The notes under the pieces: generated by a model
The model's database searches: none
What the model was told of the DNA's origin: nothing
Seen by the model: only the letters and a program-made list of their open reading frames with translations
Assembly (NCBI RefSeq): GCF_000633515.1
Contig: NZ_AYMP01000018.1
Location: forward strand, 186,001-250,000
From: Morganella morganii H1r
GTDB lineage: Bacteria; Pseudomonadota; Gammaproteobacteria; Enterobacterales; Enterobacteriaceae
Direction of reading: 5' to 3'
DNA: 64,000 nucleotides
Shown: piece after piece, positions 10,014 to 22,016 of the stretch
How the letters are laid out: each line of letters starts with the position of its first letter
Position numbering within the stretch: position 1 is the stretch's first letter
Position numbers and translations under genes: made by a program

Positions 10014-10033
10014 GGTTTTGCTATAGCAAAACC
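10014..10033. promoter_or_regulatory. Perfect 20-bp palindrome in the ogt 5' region
   Basis: GGTTTTGCTATAGCAAAACC is self-complementary with no mismatch and lies 18 bases before the chosen ogt ATG (minus strand). It is a good candidate operator or 5'-UTR hairpin; it does not resemble a terminator because no T tract follows in either direction. Confidence 0.55.
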
Positions 10034-10118
10034 TAATTGTGATAAAGAGACAAACATCATTTACGTCATTCATCTCACAACAGAGAAAATAACGAGACAA
10101 ATGAATTCATGCAAGTCA

Positions 10119-10147
10119 GTTCACCGGAAAATGATCCCCCGGTGAAC
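10119..10147. repeat. Inverted repeat downstream of mnmH
   Basis: GTTCACCGG (10119-10127) pairs perfectly with CCGGTGAAC (10139-10147). It lies 30 bases past the mnmH stop on the minus strand but lacks a U tract; probably a weak terminator or 3'-end stabiliser. Confidence 0.5.
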
Positions 10148-10176
10148 AGCTTTGTGACGGATGATAAGAGAACGAA

Positions 10177-11259
10177 TTATTTCAGCCAGTCGGCGACGGC
10201 CTCATAGGTACCGCGAAAGAGGATGCGATCAGCTTTTTTGTCCAGCTGATAGCTGTACATCGGGTCGTAATATTCTTCCAGAAGCGGACACAGCCACGAG
10301 AAGTGGGCTTCCGTATTACCGCTGCGCCACTGCTCCGCGAGCGCACTGCCGAGCAGCGCGGTCAGTTCCGCTGCCCGCTGCGTGCCGAGCCGCCGCCGGA
10401 TAGCGGACAACCCGTGATGCAGGTATTCACTGTATGCCTCACGCCCTTTTTCTTCGCCGTATGCGGCGGTGAAATCATAAGTCATGCGGTCAAAATACTC
10501 TTCTTTCAGGCGTTCCAGGCGGCGCTCAAACGGATCTTCCACCACCACCAGCGATGCCTGTGCCATTTGTGCCCGCAGCGGCTCCGGCAGGCCGTTGGCG
10601 CCGATGGCTCGGCCTTCATCTTCCAGCACCCAGCGGGTACAGGTTTCTTCTTTTTTTATCATGGCGGCAGCGAGATGGTTTTCAAATGTCGCCTGGGCAA
10701 ACTGTGCCTCCAGCGTACGCCCGAAAGACGATCCGCGGTGATGCGCCAGCCCTTCCAGGTCGATACCGTCAGCCAGTTCGCCCACCAGCGTGGTTTTACC
10801 GCTGCCGGTACAGCCGCCGATCAGGATCACCGGACGCGCCACCAGTTCTTCAGTCACCTGAATCACCGCCTGACGCAGTGCTTTGTAACCACCGGTGATC
10901 AGCGGGTATTCCGTTCCCGCATCCCGCAGCCACTGCTGCACGATATGCGAGCGCTGGCCACCCCGGGCACAACAGAGATACCCCTGCGGATATTCCGCAC
11001 AAGCCGCCAGCCAGTCCGCTATACGCTGCTCACGGCGTTCACCGCTGACCAGCTGATGTCCCAGTGCCAGCGCTTTTTCAGCGCCCTGCTGTTTATAGCA
11101 GGTACCGACAGCGGCCCGCTCCTCATCATTCATCAGCGGCAGATTGTGTGAGGCAGGCATGGCTCCCCGGCTGAATTCAACCGGCGCGCGGACATCAATC
11201 AGCGGGGTATCAGAAGCAAGGAGTATGCGGATAGTTCGGGAAGACGGGGCTAATTCCAT
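10177..11259 (-). CDS. mnmH: tRNA 2-selenouridine synthase MnmH (SelU)
   Basis: MnmH converts 2-thiouridine to 2-selenouridine at the wobble position of certain tRNAs through a geranylated intermediate, using selenophosphate. Residues 1-120 form a rhodanese domain with the active-site pattern CARGGQRS (Cys97); a P-loop NTPase-like domain follows, with [10 protein letters not shown] at 148-157. Its length of 360 residues matches E. coli YbbB. It faces away from the nrd operon, sharing the 310-bp divergent region. No selD gene is in the window, so whether selenium metabolism is complete cannot be judged. Confidence 0.94.
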   Translation of the reverse strand: MELAPSSRTIRILLASDTPLIDVRAPVEFSRGAMPASHNLPLMNDEERAAVGTCYKQQGAEKALALGHQLVSGERREQRIADWLAACAEYPQGYLCCARGGQRSHIVQQWLRDAGTEYPLITGGYKALRQAVIQVTEELVARPVILIGGCTGSGKTTLVGELADGIDLEGLAHHRGSSFGRTLEAQFAQATFENHLAAAMIKKEETCTRWVLEDEGRAIGANGLPEPLRAQMAQASLVVVEDPFERRLERLKEEYFDRMTYDFTAAYGEEKGREAYSEYLHHGLSAIRRRLGTQRAAELTALLGSALAEQWRSGNTEAHFSWLCPLLEEYYDPMYSYQLDKKADRILFRGTYEAVADWLK

Positions 11260-11429
11260 AATAAATGTGTGATTTCAGTTCAGATGCCAATAAATTCAGC
11301 TGTCTGCAAAAGACAGTTCAGATTTTTTTATTGTACGCCTGACGGGGACATTTGTCGCTGCGGATTTTCCCCCTCCTCATATTCACCGTGCAGACAGTTC
11401 ATCATGTGTTTACGCATATTCCGATTAAT

Positions 11430-11448
11430 AATAGTGATAATCATTCAA
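11430..11448. promoter_or_regulatory. Fur-box-like site upstream of nrdHIEF
   Basis: The 19 bases match the classical Fur consensus GATAATGATAATCATTATC at 14 positions, with GTGATAATCATT intact in the centre. E. coli nrdHIEF is known to be repressed by Fur, so iron-limited induction is likely here too. Confidence 0.7.
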
Positions 11449-11457
11449 AATATAAAA

Positions 11458-11504
11458 ACACCATATATAGTGTGGTTGATATATTTAATATCTACATATA
11501 GTAT
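11458..11504. promoter_or_regulatory. Pair of NrdR boxes upstream of nrdHIEF
   Basis: Box 1, ACACCATATATAGTGT (11458-11473), fits the NrdR consensus. Box 2 (11489-11504) shares the ACATATAGT core and lies exactly 31 bp downstream, about three helical turns, the usual NrdR spacing. NrdR represses ribonucleotide reductase operons when bound to ATP/dATP. Confidence 0.75.
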
Positions 11505-11567
11505 TTAAAACACAGTTAACCCACGACATCTGCTCATAACGGGCAATGAAAACCACGGGAAACCGCC

Positions 11568-11786
11568 ATGACAGTGACTATCTACAGCAAACCCGATTGC
11601 GTGCAGTGCAATGCCACTTACCAGATGCTGACACGGAAAAACATTCCGTTCAGTGTCATTGATATTACTCAGGATGAGCAGGCGTATCTGCATGTCCGCA
11701 CACTGGGATATCAGCAGGTGCCGGTGGTGATCGCCGGTCAGGATCACTGGGCCGGGTTCCGTCCCGACAAACTTGCCGCCCTCTGA
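11568..11786 (+). CDS. nrdH: NrdH glutaredoxin-like electron donor
   Basis: This 72-residue thioredoxin-fold protein has the NrdH-type redox motif CVQC (Cys11, Cys14) and a C-terminal WAGFRPDKL, typical of NrdH, which is reduced by thioredoxin reductase and passes electrons to NrdE. It is the first gene of nrdHIEF; nrdI starts 21 bases later with a GGAGG ribosome site. Upstream Fur and NrdR sites suggest expression under iron limitation or dNTP shortage. Confidence 0.95.
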   Translation: MTVTIYSKPDCVQCNATYQMLTRKNIPFSVIDITQDEQAYLHVRTLGYQQVPVVIAGQDHWAGFRPDKLAAL

Positions 11787-11807
11787 ACCGCACACACCGG
11801 AGGCACC

Positions 11808-12224
11808 ATGACCACACAGGCACTGATTTATTTCTCCACCCGTTCAGAAACCTGTCACCGTTTCACGGAAAAACTGGGGATCCCGGCCACGCGGCTGCCG
11901 GAAGACGGTGATCTCACTGCCACACAACCCTTTGTGCTGCTGGTGCCGACCTACGGCGGCGGCCATCACAGCGGCGCGGTGCCGCGTCCGGTGATCCGCT
12001 TTCTTAACCGCCCTGAAAACCGGGCGCTGCTGCGCGGTGTGATCGCCGCCGGGAATACCAACTTTGGCCGCGCTTATGCTATCGCCGGTGACATTATCGC
12101 CGCCAAATGTCAGGTGCCGTTTTTATACCGTTTTGAACTGCTCGGCACACAGGCGGATGTCAATAACGTCCGCCGCGGCTTACACCAATTCTGGCAGCAG
12201 CAGGCCGCAGAGACCGCCTGCTGA
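11808..12224 (+). CDS. nrdI: NrdI flavodoxin-like activator of NrdF
   Basis: NrdI is an FMN protein that supplies the oxidant for assembly of the dimanganese-tyrosyl radical cofactor in NrdF. The sequence has [14 protein letters not shown] at the start (FMN phosphate-binding loop), VPTYGGG, and [14 protein letters not shown]. The length of 138 residues is normal. It stands between nrdH and nrdE. Confidence 0.95.
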   Translation: MTTQALIYFSTRSETCHRFTEKLGIPATRLPEDGDLTATQPFVLLVPTYGGGHHSGAVPRPVIRFLNRPENRALLRGVIAAGNTNFGRAYAIAGDIIAAKCQVPFLYRFELLGTQADVNNVRRGLHQFWQQQAAETAC

Positions 12225-12254
12225 GTGCTGCTTACCTGATTCCGGGATAACACG

Positions 12255-15361
<3,107 letters not shown>

Positions 15362-15410
15362 ATCAATCACTTCCGTTTAAGTATCGTACTATAAATACCG
15401 GTTTTATTAA

Positions 15411-15450
15411 TGCACTGATATTACAGTATATTTGTATCAGTGCATTTTTC
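15411..15450 (+). terminator. Rho-independent terminator after nrdF
   Basis: TGCACTGATA (15411-15420) and TATCAGTGCA (15435-15444) form a perfect 10-base stem with a 14-base loop, followed by TTTTTC. Confidence 0.85.
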
Positions 15451-15862
15451 GCTCACAAAATAACCTGAATCATCAATTTTTACGGGGGTATTTTCCCGAT
15501 ATCAGGATATTTTTATCGAGTTGTTTTCTTACTTAACCTAAATATCCGTTATTGCACCATTAATTACACATCATTATTAATAAATATATTTAATGTGGAG
15601 TGATTTTTTTTCCCTGTTTTCGCGATGAATCTCACAACTTACTGACGCCGGAATTATCCGGCGGAATATCATCATATTCCCTTTTCCGGCATTCCGGATA
15701 AAAAGCGGTTAAAACAAGCGCCTGGTTAACTTTCCGCTGCTCTCTCTTTCTTATTCCCCGCAAATTATTCACATATTAATGAAATGGAATATTTACCGGA
15801 TACCGGTGATTTTACACCAAAAATATATCCGCTCTTTTTGATTAATTATCATAAACAAGGGG
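15451..15862. other. AT-rich gene-free upstream region of proU
   Basis: No convincing gene. The DNA is AT-rich with many A/T runs, as expected for the curved upstream region that H-NS binds at proU in E. coli. An open frame from 15784 runs in frame into proV but has no homology and crosses the promoter. Confidence 0.5.
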
Positions 15863-15890
15863 TTGTCAGCATTATCTCGTATGCTAGGGT
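15863..15890 (+). promoter_or_regulatory. proU-like P2 promoter
   Basis: TTGTCA (15863-15868), a 16-base spacer and TAGGGT (15885-15890) reproduce the E. coli proU P2 layout, whose unusual -10 is also TAGGGT. Transcription would start near 15897, leaving a leader of about 70 bases before proV. Osmotic control is inferred from this similarity. Confidence 0.65.
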
Positions 15891-15966
15891 AAATAACGCT
15901 TTTTTTCAGGGAGAGGATCCACATTTACCTATTTCACATCCACGTTATTCTGAATGGATATACTGC

Positions 15967-17172
15967 ATGGCAATAAAACTCGAAGTTAAAAATCTCTATA
16001 AAATATTCGGTGAGCACCCGAAACAGGCATTTGAATTATTAGAACAGGGCCTGGACAAAGAACATATCTTTGAAAAGACCGGTGCTACCGTCGGCGTACA
16101 GGACGCCAATCTGGCCATTGAAGAAGGCGAAATATTCGTCATCATGGGACTGAGCGGTTCAGGGAAATCCACCTTAGTTCGTCTTCTCAATCGCCTGATA
16201 GAACCGACCCGCGGCCAGGTGCTGATTGACGGCGAAGATATCGCTGTGATTTCCGATCAGGCACTGCGTGAGGTACGGCGCAAAAAAATCAGCATGGTGT
16301 TTCAGTCCTTTGCGCTGATGCCGCATATGTCGGTGATCGACAATACCGCATTCGGCCTGGAACTGGCCGGGATGAGCAAAGCGGAACGTCATGAACGCGC
16401 TCTGGATGCGCTGAAACAGGTCAACCTGGAGCAGTGGGCGAATTCCTATCCGGATGAGCTGTCCGGCGGGATGCGTCAGCGGATCGGGCTTGCCCGCGCG
16501 CTGGCGAATGACCCGGATATCCTGCTGATGGATGAGGCATTCTCCGCCCTTGACCCGCTGATCCGTACCGAGATGCAGGATGAGCTGCTGAGCCTCCAGG
16601 GCGATAAACAGCGCACCATCGTCTTTATTTCCCATGACCTCGACGAGGCCATGCGTATCGGCGACCGTATCGCCATTATGCAGGGCGGCGTGGTGGTGCA
16701 GGTCGGCACCCCGGATGAGATCCTCAATAATCCGGCTAATGATTATGTCCGTACCTTCTTCCGTGGTGTGGATATCAGTCATGTGTTCAGCGCCAAAGAT
16801 ATTGCCCGCCGCCGTGCGGATGCGCTGCTGCACGTGGCGCCGGGCTTCGGCCCGCGCTCAGCACTGAAAGTCCTCAATGATGATGACCGCGAATACGGCT
16901 ATCTGATTGAACGCGGGCAAAAATTTGCCGGTATTGTTTCTGTTGCCTCACTGGAGGCGGCACTGAAAGCGAAAAAACCTATCACAGATGCCATTCTGAG
17001 CGAGCCGCAGGCGGTCAGCGCCGACACGCCGCTCAATGAGCTGCTGACCGTTGTCGCGCAGTCACCGTGTGCTGTTCCGGTGGTCGGCAACAACAACCGC
17101 TATGCCGGGGTTATCTCAAAAGGGATGCTGCTGCAGGCTTTAGATAAGGAGACGCCGAATGAGCCGGAATAA
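15967..17172 (+). CDS. proV: Glycine betaine/proline ABC importer ATPase ProV
   Basis: ProV is the cytoplasmic ATPase of the ProU osmoprotectant importer. It has Walker [10 protein letters not shown], signature [15 protein letters not shown], Walker [14 protein letters not shown], the switch HDLDEA, and two C-terminal CBS-like repeats (about 285-395) that sense ionic strength in related transporters. The frame is open from 15784, but homology starts with [18 protein letters not shown] at ATG 15967, giving 401 residues (E. coli 400). It overlaps proW by 14 bases. Confidence 0.95.
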   Translation: MAIKLEVKNLYKIFGEHPKQAFELLEQGLDKEHIFEKTGATVGVQDANLAIEEGEIFVIMGLSGSGKSTLVRLLNRLIEPTRGQVLIDGEDIAVISDQALREVRRKKISMVFQSFALMPHMSVIDNTAFGLELAGMSKAERHERALDALKQVNLEQWANSYPDELSGGMRQRIGLARALANDPDILLMDEAFSALDPLIRTEMQDELLSLQGDKQRTIVFISHDLDEAMRIGDRIAIMQGGVVVQVGTPDEILNNPANDYVRTFFRGVDISHVFSAKDIARRRADALLHVAPGFGPRSALKVLNDDDREYGYLIERGQKFAGIVSVASLEAALKAKKPITDAILSEPQAVSADTPLNELLTVVAQSPCAVPVVGNNNRYAGVISKGMLLQALDKETPNEPE

Positions 17173-18298
17173 TCAACAGGATACAGAACTGGATCCGTGG
17201 GCGGCGACATCAGAGCCGGATCCTTCATCATCACAGACCGTCCCGGACGCCGCAGACAGCAGTGATCCGTGGGGAAGTGCCGCCGATACCGGTGGTGCGG
17301 ATGCCGACCCGTGGGGCGGCGCAGCCGACAGCGGCAGTGACTGGCTGGATGCCGCACCGGCAGATACCGGCCCTGCTTTTGACTGGGCTAACCCGTTTGA
17401 TCACTCGCTGATCCCGTTTGACAGCTGGGTGACCGATGCCATCAACTGGATTGTGCTGCACTTCCGTCCGGTCTTTCAGGGCATCCGTGTGCCGATCGAC
17501 TTTGTGCTCACGACCTTTGAACAGGGACTGACCGCCATTCCGGCGCCGATCGCCATTCTTATCTTTGCTCTGCTCGCCTGGCAGATGAGCGGCAAAGGGC
17601 TGGGGCTTGCCACCGTGATATCACTGACCTTTATCGGTGCCATCGGGGCATGGAATGAAGCAATGGTGACTCTGTCACTGGTTCTGACCGCCCTGATGTT
17701 CTGTATTATCATCGGGTTGCCTACCGGCATTGCCCTGGCACGCCATGAACGCGCCGCGAAATTTATCCGTCCGCTGCTTGATGCCATGCAGACAACACCG
17801 GCCTTCGTCTATCTGGTGCCGATTGTTATGCTGTTCGGTATCGGTAACGTACCGGGTGTGGTGGTAACCATTATCTTCGCCCTGCCGCCGGTGATCCGCC
17901 TGACTATCCTCGGGATCCGTCAGGTGCCCGCTGACCTGGTCGAAGCCGCAGAATCCTTTGGTGCCAACCCGCGCCAGATGCTGTTTAAAGTACAGCTGCC
18001 GCTGGCAATGCCGACCATCATGGCCGGGATCAACCAGACTCTGATGCTGGCACTGTCCATGGTGGTAATCGCCTCCATGATCGCCGTCGGCGGCCTGGGG
18101 CAGATGGTACTGCGCGGTATCGGCCGCCTGGATATGGGGCTGGCGTCTGTCGGTGGTGCGGGGATTGTCATTCTCGCCATTATTCTTGACCGCCTGACAC
18201 AATCACTCGGGAAAGATTCCCGCAGCAAAGCCGGCCGCCGCTGGTATCACACCGGCCCTGCCGGGCTTATTACCCGTCCGTTCCGCCGCGCGCCGTAA
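17159..18298 (+). CDS. proW: Glycine betaine/proline ABC importer permease ProW
   Basis: ProW is the membrane subunit of ProU. A hydrophilic N-terminal tail of about 100 residues, rich in Asp, Ala and Gly with repeated DPW(G/A) units, precedes five to six membrane helices and the ABC permease EAA-like loop ([18 protein letters not shown]). At 379 residues it is about 25 longer than E. coli ProW, the excess lying in the DPW-repeat tail. It overlaps proV, so translation is coupled. Confidence 0.95.
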   Translation: MSRNNQQDTELDPWAATSEPDPSSSQTVPDAADSSDPWGSAADTGGADADPWGGAADSGSDWLDAAPADTGPAFDWANPFDHSLIPFDSWVTDAINWIVLHFRPVFQGIRVPIDFVLTTFEQGLTAIPAPIAILIFALLAWQMSGKGLGLATVISLTFIGAIGAWNEAMVTLSLVLTALMFCIIIGLPTGIALARHERAAKFIRPLLDAMQTTPAFVYLVPIVMLFGIGNVPGVVVTIIFALPPVIRLTILGIRQVPADLVEAAESFGANPRQMLFKVQLPLAMPTIMAGINQTLMLALSMVVIASMIAVGGLGQMVLRGIGRLDMGLASVGGAGIVILAIILDRLTQSLGKDSRSKAGRRWYHTGPAGLITRPFRRAP

Positions 18299-18380
18299 CA
18301 CACGGCAGGGAGCCTCCGCTCCCGCTCATTATCACCCTGCCGCTGTTATCGCGGCGGCAGGCACAACAAGAGGGAAAACG

Positions 18381-19379
18381 ATGCGTAAGACAGCAATCGC
18401 AGCAATCGCCTTATCGGCACTCATTGGTACTCAGGCTTTCGCGGACACCGCACAGCCGGGCAAAGGGGTCAAAGTGCTGCCTGTACAAAGCACCATTACT
18501 GAAGAAACCTTTCAGACCCTTATCGTCAACAAAGCACTGGAAGAACTCGGCTACGACGTGCAGCCGATCCAGGAAGTGGATTACAACGTGGCCTATGCGT
18601 CAATCGCCAACGGTGATGCCACCTTTATGGCAGTAAGCTGGGTGCCGCTGCACAATTCCCAGTACAAGGCGGCCGGAGGTGACGATAAATTCTACCGCAA
18701 AGGGGATTATGTCGTGAACGCCGCTCAGGGGTATCTGATTGACAAAAAAACCGCTGAGAAATACCACATCACCAATATTGAACAGCTGAAAGACCCGGAA
18801 ATCGCCAAGCTGTTTGACAGCAACGGCAACGGTAAAGCAGATCTGACCGGCTGTAACCCGGGCTGGGGCTGTGAGGCCGCCATCAACAACCATCTGAACG
18901 CCTATAAGCTGACAGACACCGTTGAGCACAACCAGGGGAACTATGCCGCGATGATGGCAGACACCATCACCCGTTACAAAGAAGGCAAACCGGTGCTTTA
19001 CTATACCTGGACGCCGTACTGGATCAGTGATGTCCTGAAACCGGGACGTGATGTGGTCTGGCTGGAAGTGCCGTTCTCCTCCATGCCGGACGGTGAGAAA
19101 ATTGACACCAAACTGCCGAACGGCAAAAACTACGGCTTCCCGCCGAGCACTATGCATATCGCGGCCAACAAAGCCTGGGCTGAGCAGAACCCGGCGGCCG
19201 CAGAACTGTTTGCCGTCATGAAACTGCCGGTTTCGGCAATTAACGCCCAGAACCTGCGCATGCATAACGGCGAAAATTCACAGGCGGATATTGAACGTCA
19301 CGCCAATGCCTGGATTAAAGCTAATCAGGCGAAATTTGACGGCTGGATTGAACAGGCGCGCAAAGCCGCTGATAAATAA
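18381..19379 (+). CDS. proX: Periplasmic glycine betaine-binding protein ProX
   Basis: ProX binds glycine betaine and proline betaine in the periplasm and delivers them to ProVW. It has a signal peptide ending at AFA-D (residue 21-22) and the ligand-box tryptophans expected from the family (for example in [19 protein letters not shown] and YYTWTPYW). Its 332 residues match the E. coli length. It lies 82 bases after proW with a clear ribosome site (AGAGGGAAAA). Confidence 0.95.
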   Translation: MRKTAIAAIALSALIGTQAFADTAQPGKGVKVLPVQSTITEETFQTLIVNKALEELGYDVQPIQEVDYNVAYASIANGDATFMAVSWVPLHNSQYKAAGGDDKFYRKGDYVVNAAQGYLIDKKTAEKYHITNIEQLKDPEIAKLFDSNGNGKADLTGCNPGWGCEAAINNHLNAYKLTDTVEHNQGNYAAMMADTITRYKEGKPVLYYTWTPYWISDVLKPGRDVVWLEVPFSSMPDGEKIDTKLPNGKNYGFPPSTMHIAANKAWAEQNPAAAELFAVMKLPVSAINAQNLRMHNGENSQADIERHANAWIKANQAKFDGWIEQARKAADK

Positions 19380-19401
19380 CCGGATCTGAAAAATCCTCCC
19401 G

Positions 19402-19430
19402 GCGGCCATCACAGTATGGCCGCTTTTTTA
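19402..19430 (+). terminator. Rho-independent terminator after proX
   Basis: GCGGCCAT (19402-19409) pairs with ATGGCCGC (19416-19423), followed by TTTTTTA. Confidence 0.9.
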
Positions 19431-19547
19431 TTCTCAATGAAACGTGATCAACCTCACAAAATCGATACCCTTTCCGGTCTGCTTTCTATATAGTAACGCT
19501 CCGTAGTACCCGTAATCATTTCATACTCAATCAATCTTATAATAATC

Positions 19548-20774
19548 ATGAAAAAGAAGACCATTGATGCGGTTCTGACACCTCAGCTTATCTGCCTGAT
19601 GGCAATAGCAACCGGGTTGTTAGTCGCCAGTAACTATTATGCACAGCCTTTACTCGAGACGATTGCCGTGCAATTCGGCGTCACCGCCGGTATGGCCGGA
19701 TTTATCGTCACCACCGCTCAGCTCAGTTATGCTGCCGGTCTGATGTTTCTGGTGCCGCTCGGGGATAAATTCGAGCGCCGCAACCTGATTGTCACCATGA
19801 CACTGCTGTCAGCTGCCGGGCTGGTGATTTCCGCTCTGTCACAGACCCTCTGGCAGTTACTGCTGGGTACCGCACTGGCCGGCATGTTCTCCGTCGTGGC
19901 ACAGATCCTTATCCCGCTGGCGGCGACTATCGCCAAACCGCAGCATCGCGGCAAGGCCGTCGGGATCATTATGAGCGGCCTGCTGCTCGGCATCCTGCTG
20001 GCACGGACCGTCGCCGGAGTGCTGGCAGAATTCGGCGGCTGGCGGACTGTTTACTGGGCAGCGTCCGGGCTGCTGGTTCTGCTGGCCCTGATCCTGTATC
20101 TGCGTCTGCCGCAGTACAAACAGGTATCTGAGCTGAAATACGGTCAGCTGCTGGCCTCCGTTGTGGTGCTGTTTGTCCGCACCCCGGTTCTGCGTGTCCG
20201 CGCCGCACTCGGTGCTATTGTGTTTGCCGCGTTCGGCCTGCTCTGGACCTCAATGGCTTTTTTGCTGGCATCGGCTCCGTTTAATTACTCTGAGAGCACT
20301 ATCGGGCTGTTCGGCCTCGCCGGTGCTGCCGGTGCGCTGATGGCGGGTCCTGCCGGGCGTTTTGCTGATAAAGGCAAAGGCCGCCTGACCACCAGCGCCG
20401 GTCTGCTGCTCCTGCTGCTCTCATGGATCCCGCTGGCACTGAGCGGCTATTCTGTCGCCGCCTTTGTCGCCGGGGTGGTGGTTCTGGATCTGGCGGTGCA
20501 GGCAGTGCATGTCACCAATCAGAGTACCCTCTACCGGATGATGCCGGAGGCACGCAGTCGCCTGACAGCCGGTTATATGACCTGCTATTTCTGCGGCGGT
20601 GCATTCGGCTCACTGCTGTCCGGTTATGCCTACAGCCACTACGGCTGGGATGGCGTCTGCTGCAGCGGCGCAGCGGTCAGTGCCCTCGGGCTGGTGATCT
20701 GGCTTGCCGGGAAGAAGTATGATGTACCGCAGTCTGATGACGCTCCGGCCCGTCAGCAGACATCACACACCTGA
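19548..20774 (+). CDS. Major facilitator superfamily transporter, YgaY-like
   Basis: This 408-residue inner-membrane protein has about 12 hydrophobic helices and the MFS loop motif GDKFERRNLI between helices 2 and 3. It sits between proX and mprA, exactly where E. coli K-12 has ygaY, which is broken there; here the frame is intact. Substrate unknown; drug or sugar-efflux-type MFS proteins are the nearest pattern. The E. coli neighbours ygaZH (branched-chain amino acid export) are absent. Confidence 0.85.
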   Translation: MKKKTIDAVLTPQLICLMAIATGLLVASNYYAQPLLETIAVQFGVTAGMAGFIVTTAQLSYAAGLMFLVPLGDKFERRNLIVTMTLLSAAGLVISALSQTLWQLLLGTALAGMFSVVAQILIPLAATIAKPQHRGKAVGIIMSGLLLGILLARTVAGVLAEFGGWRTVYWAASGLLVLLALILYLRLPQYKQVSELKYGQLLASVVVLFVRTPVLRVRAALGAIVFAAFGLLWTSMAFLLASAPFNYSESTIGLFGLAGAAGALMAGPAGRFADKGKGRLTTSAGLLLLLLSWIPLALSGYSVAAFVAGVVVLDLAVQAVHVTNQSTLYRMMPEARSRLTAGYMTCYFCGGAFGSLLSGYAYSHYGWDGVCCSGAAVSALGLVIWLAGKKYDVPQSDDAPARQQTSHT

Positions 20775-20783
20775 TTCCTCCGG

Positions 20784-20808
20784 AAAAAGCACCTTCAGGT
20801 GCTTTTTT
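20784..20808 (+). terminator. Rho-independent terminator after the MFS gene
   Basis: GCACCT (20789-20794) and AGGTGC (20797-20802) are flanked by A and T runs (AAAAA before, TTTTTT after). Confidence 0.85.
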
Positions 20809-20837
20809 CCACTCAAAAATCGAACAAATATCGCATA

Positions 20838-21134
20838 ATAATCTACCACTTGTAGATTATCCCTTCATAAAAAGTTACAAATAACACTGTTAATCAAAGA
20901 AAATAATTTTTGACCACGTAAAATAGATACCACAGCGATAATCACTGCCATAACGGCAATGCAGATCATTTGATATTCTTCATTATCATGGTTCACTAAT
21001 AAAAATTGACGTAATTTATGAAGCGAAAATTACGCATAATCAGAGTCAGCCACCCGGTAATGAAAATGTAAGTCATTTGCTAAATAATAAGTGATATTTG
21101 TGACTAACATTCATAAAATTTATGAATCAGTTAG
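20838..21134. promoter_or_regulatory. AT-rich regulatory region of mprA with three inverted repeats
   Basis: Gene-free DNA of about 450 bp (20809-21257). It holds a 9-base dyad ATAATCTAC/GTAGATTAT (20838-20860), an 8-base dyad CGTAATTT/AAATTACG (21010-21034), and a 19-bp palindrome centred at 21118 (ATTCATAAA-A-TTTATGAAT, 21109-21127) extended by CTAAC/GTTAG arms (21104-21134). The last is a plausible operator for a MarR-type or other dimeric repressor; which protein binds is not known. Confidence 0.5.
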
Positions 21135-21257
21135 CATTATCAAAAGAAATGTAGTGATATTAACCTGCTATAATTGTTAAATTAATCTTTTGACCGGCCA
21201 TTTCGCGGGTCATAGCCGGGTTAACATACCAACAGAAACTAATAAGGTATCTCAATA

Positions 21258-21773
21258 ATGGAAAGTTCATTTACACCGACAGAAGAGTTGCTTAACAGCC
21301 GGATTTCACAACAAAAGAGTCTGGGTGCGGATCTGCCGTATCAGGAAATTTTGCTGACCCGGCTTTCAATGCACGTTCAGAGTAAATTATTAGAAAAACG
21401 TAACAATATGCTGAAATCTCAGGGCATCAACGAAACATTGTTCATGGCGCTGATGATTCTGGATACTAAAGAATCTCACAGTATTCAGCCTTCGGAACTC
21501 AGTGCCGCGCTCGGCTCTTCCCGCACCAATGCTACCCGTATTGCGGATGAACTCGAGAAAAACGGCTGGATTGAGCGCAAAGAGAGCCATAATGACCGCC
21601 GCTGTCTGCATCTGCACCTGACAGAAAAAGGCTCTGATTTTCTGCATGACCTTCTTCCGCCTCAGCATGATTCATTGCGTCATATCTGGTCAGCACTGGA
21701 CAATGATGAACAGAAAAATCTGGAGAAACTGATGCGTAAACTGCTTATTCAGCTCGATAAGGGCGACAACTAA
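21258..21773 (+). CDS. mprA: MarR-family transcriptional repressor MprA (EmrR)
   Basis: MprA represses emrAB and its own gene and is released by uncouplers and some antibiotics in E. coli. At 171 residues it has the MarR winged-helix domain (about 50-140), with helix-turn-helix [26 protein letters not shown] and wing [13 protein letters not shown] (each shown by its position near residues 75-120). The gene precedes emrA by 243 bases, which include a strong hairpin, so emrAB may be partly separated from mprA transcription. Confidence 0.93.
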   Translation: MESSFTPTEELLNSRISQQKSLGADLPYQEILLTRLSMHVQSKLLEKRNNMLKSQGINETLFMALMILDTKESHSIQPSELSAALGSSRTNATRIADELEKNGWIERKESHNDRRCLHLHLTEKGSDFLHDLLPPQHDSLRHIWSALDNDEQKNLEKLMRKLLIQLDKGDN

Positions 21774-21911
21774 ATAACCTTTTATTGTTTAAGGTTAATG
21801 AATAAGAGCTTTTCTCAATAAGCAGGTGTAAAAAAACCTTTTCTGTTGGCCCGGATCCTTTATCCTTCACAGGCTGACATTTCTGCCATCAATTGATGCG
21901 CTGACCATCCC

Positions 21912-21954
21912 GGCTTGCGGTTGTCGTTTATCACAGTAACGACAATAGCAAGCC
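21912..21954. promoter_or_regulatory. Large stem-loop between mprA and emrA
   Basis: GGCTTGC (21912-21918) pairs with GCAAGCC (21948-21954), and inside it TTGTCGTT (21921-21928) pairs with AACGACAA (21938-21945), separated by a 2x2 internal loop; the apical loop is 9 bases. It is followed by TGTCTTTGTTG rather than a clean T tract. It could attenuate read-through from mprA into emrA or stabilise the mprA mRNA. Confidence 0.6.
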
Positions 21955-22016
21955 TGTCTTTGTTGTGGTTATGTCATGCAACACCTTAAAAAAAGAACAA
22001 TATCCGGAGATAACTG

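Noticed and set aside
10303-11151. 282-codon plus-strand frame over mnmH
   Set aside because: Antisense to MnmH, which has intact rhodanese and P-loop motifs.
15784-15966. N-terminal extension of proV
   Set aside because: It includes the proU-like promoter and is not homologous; ProV starts at MAIKLEVKN.
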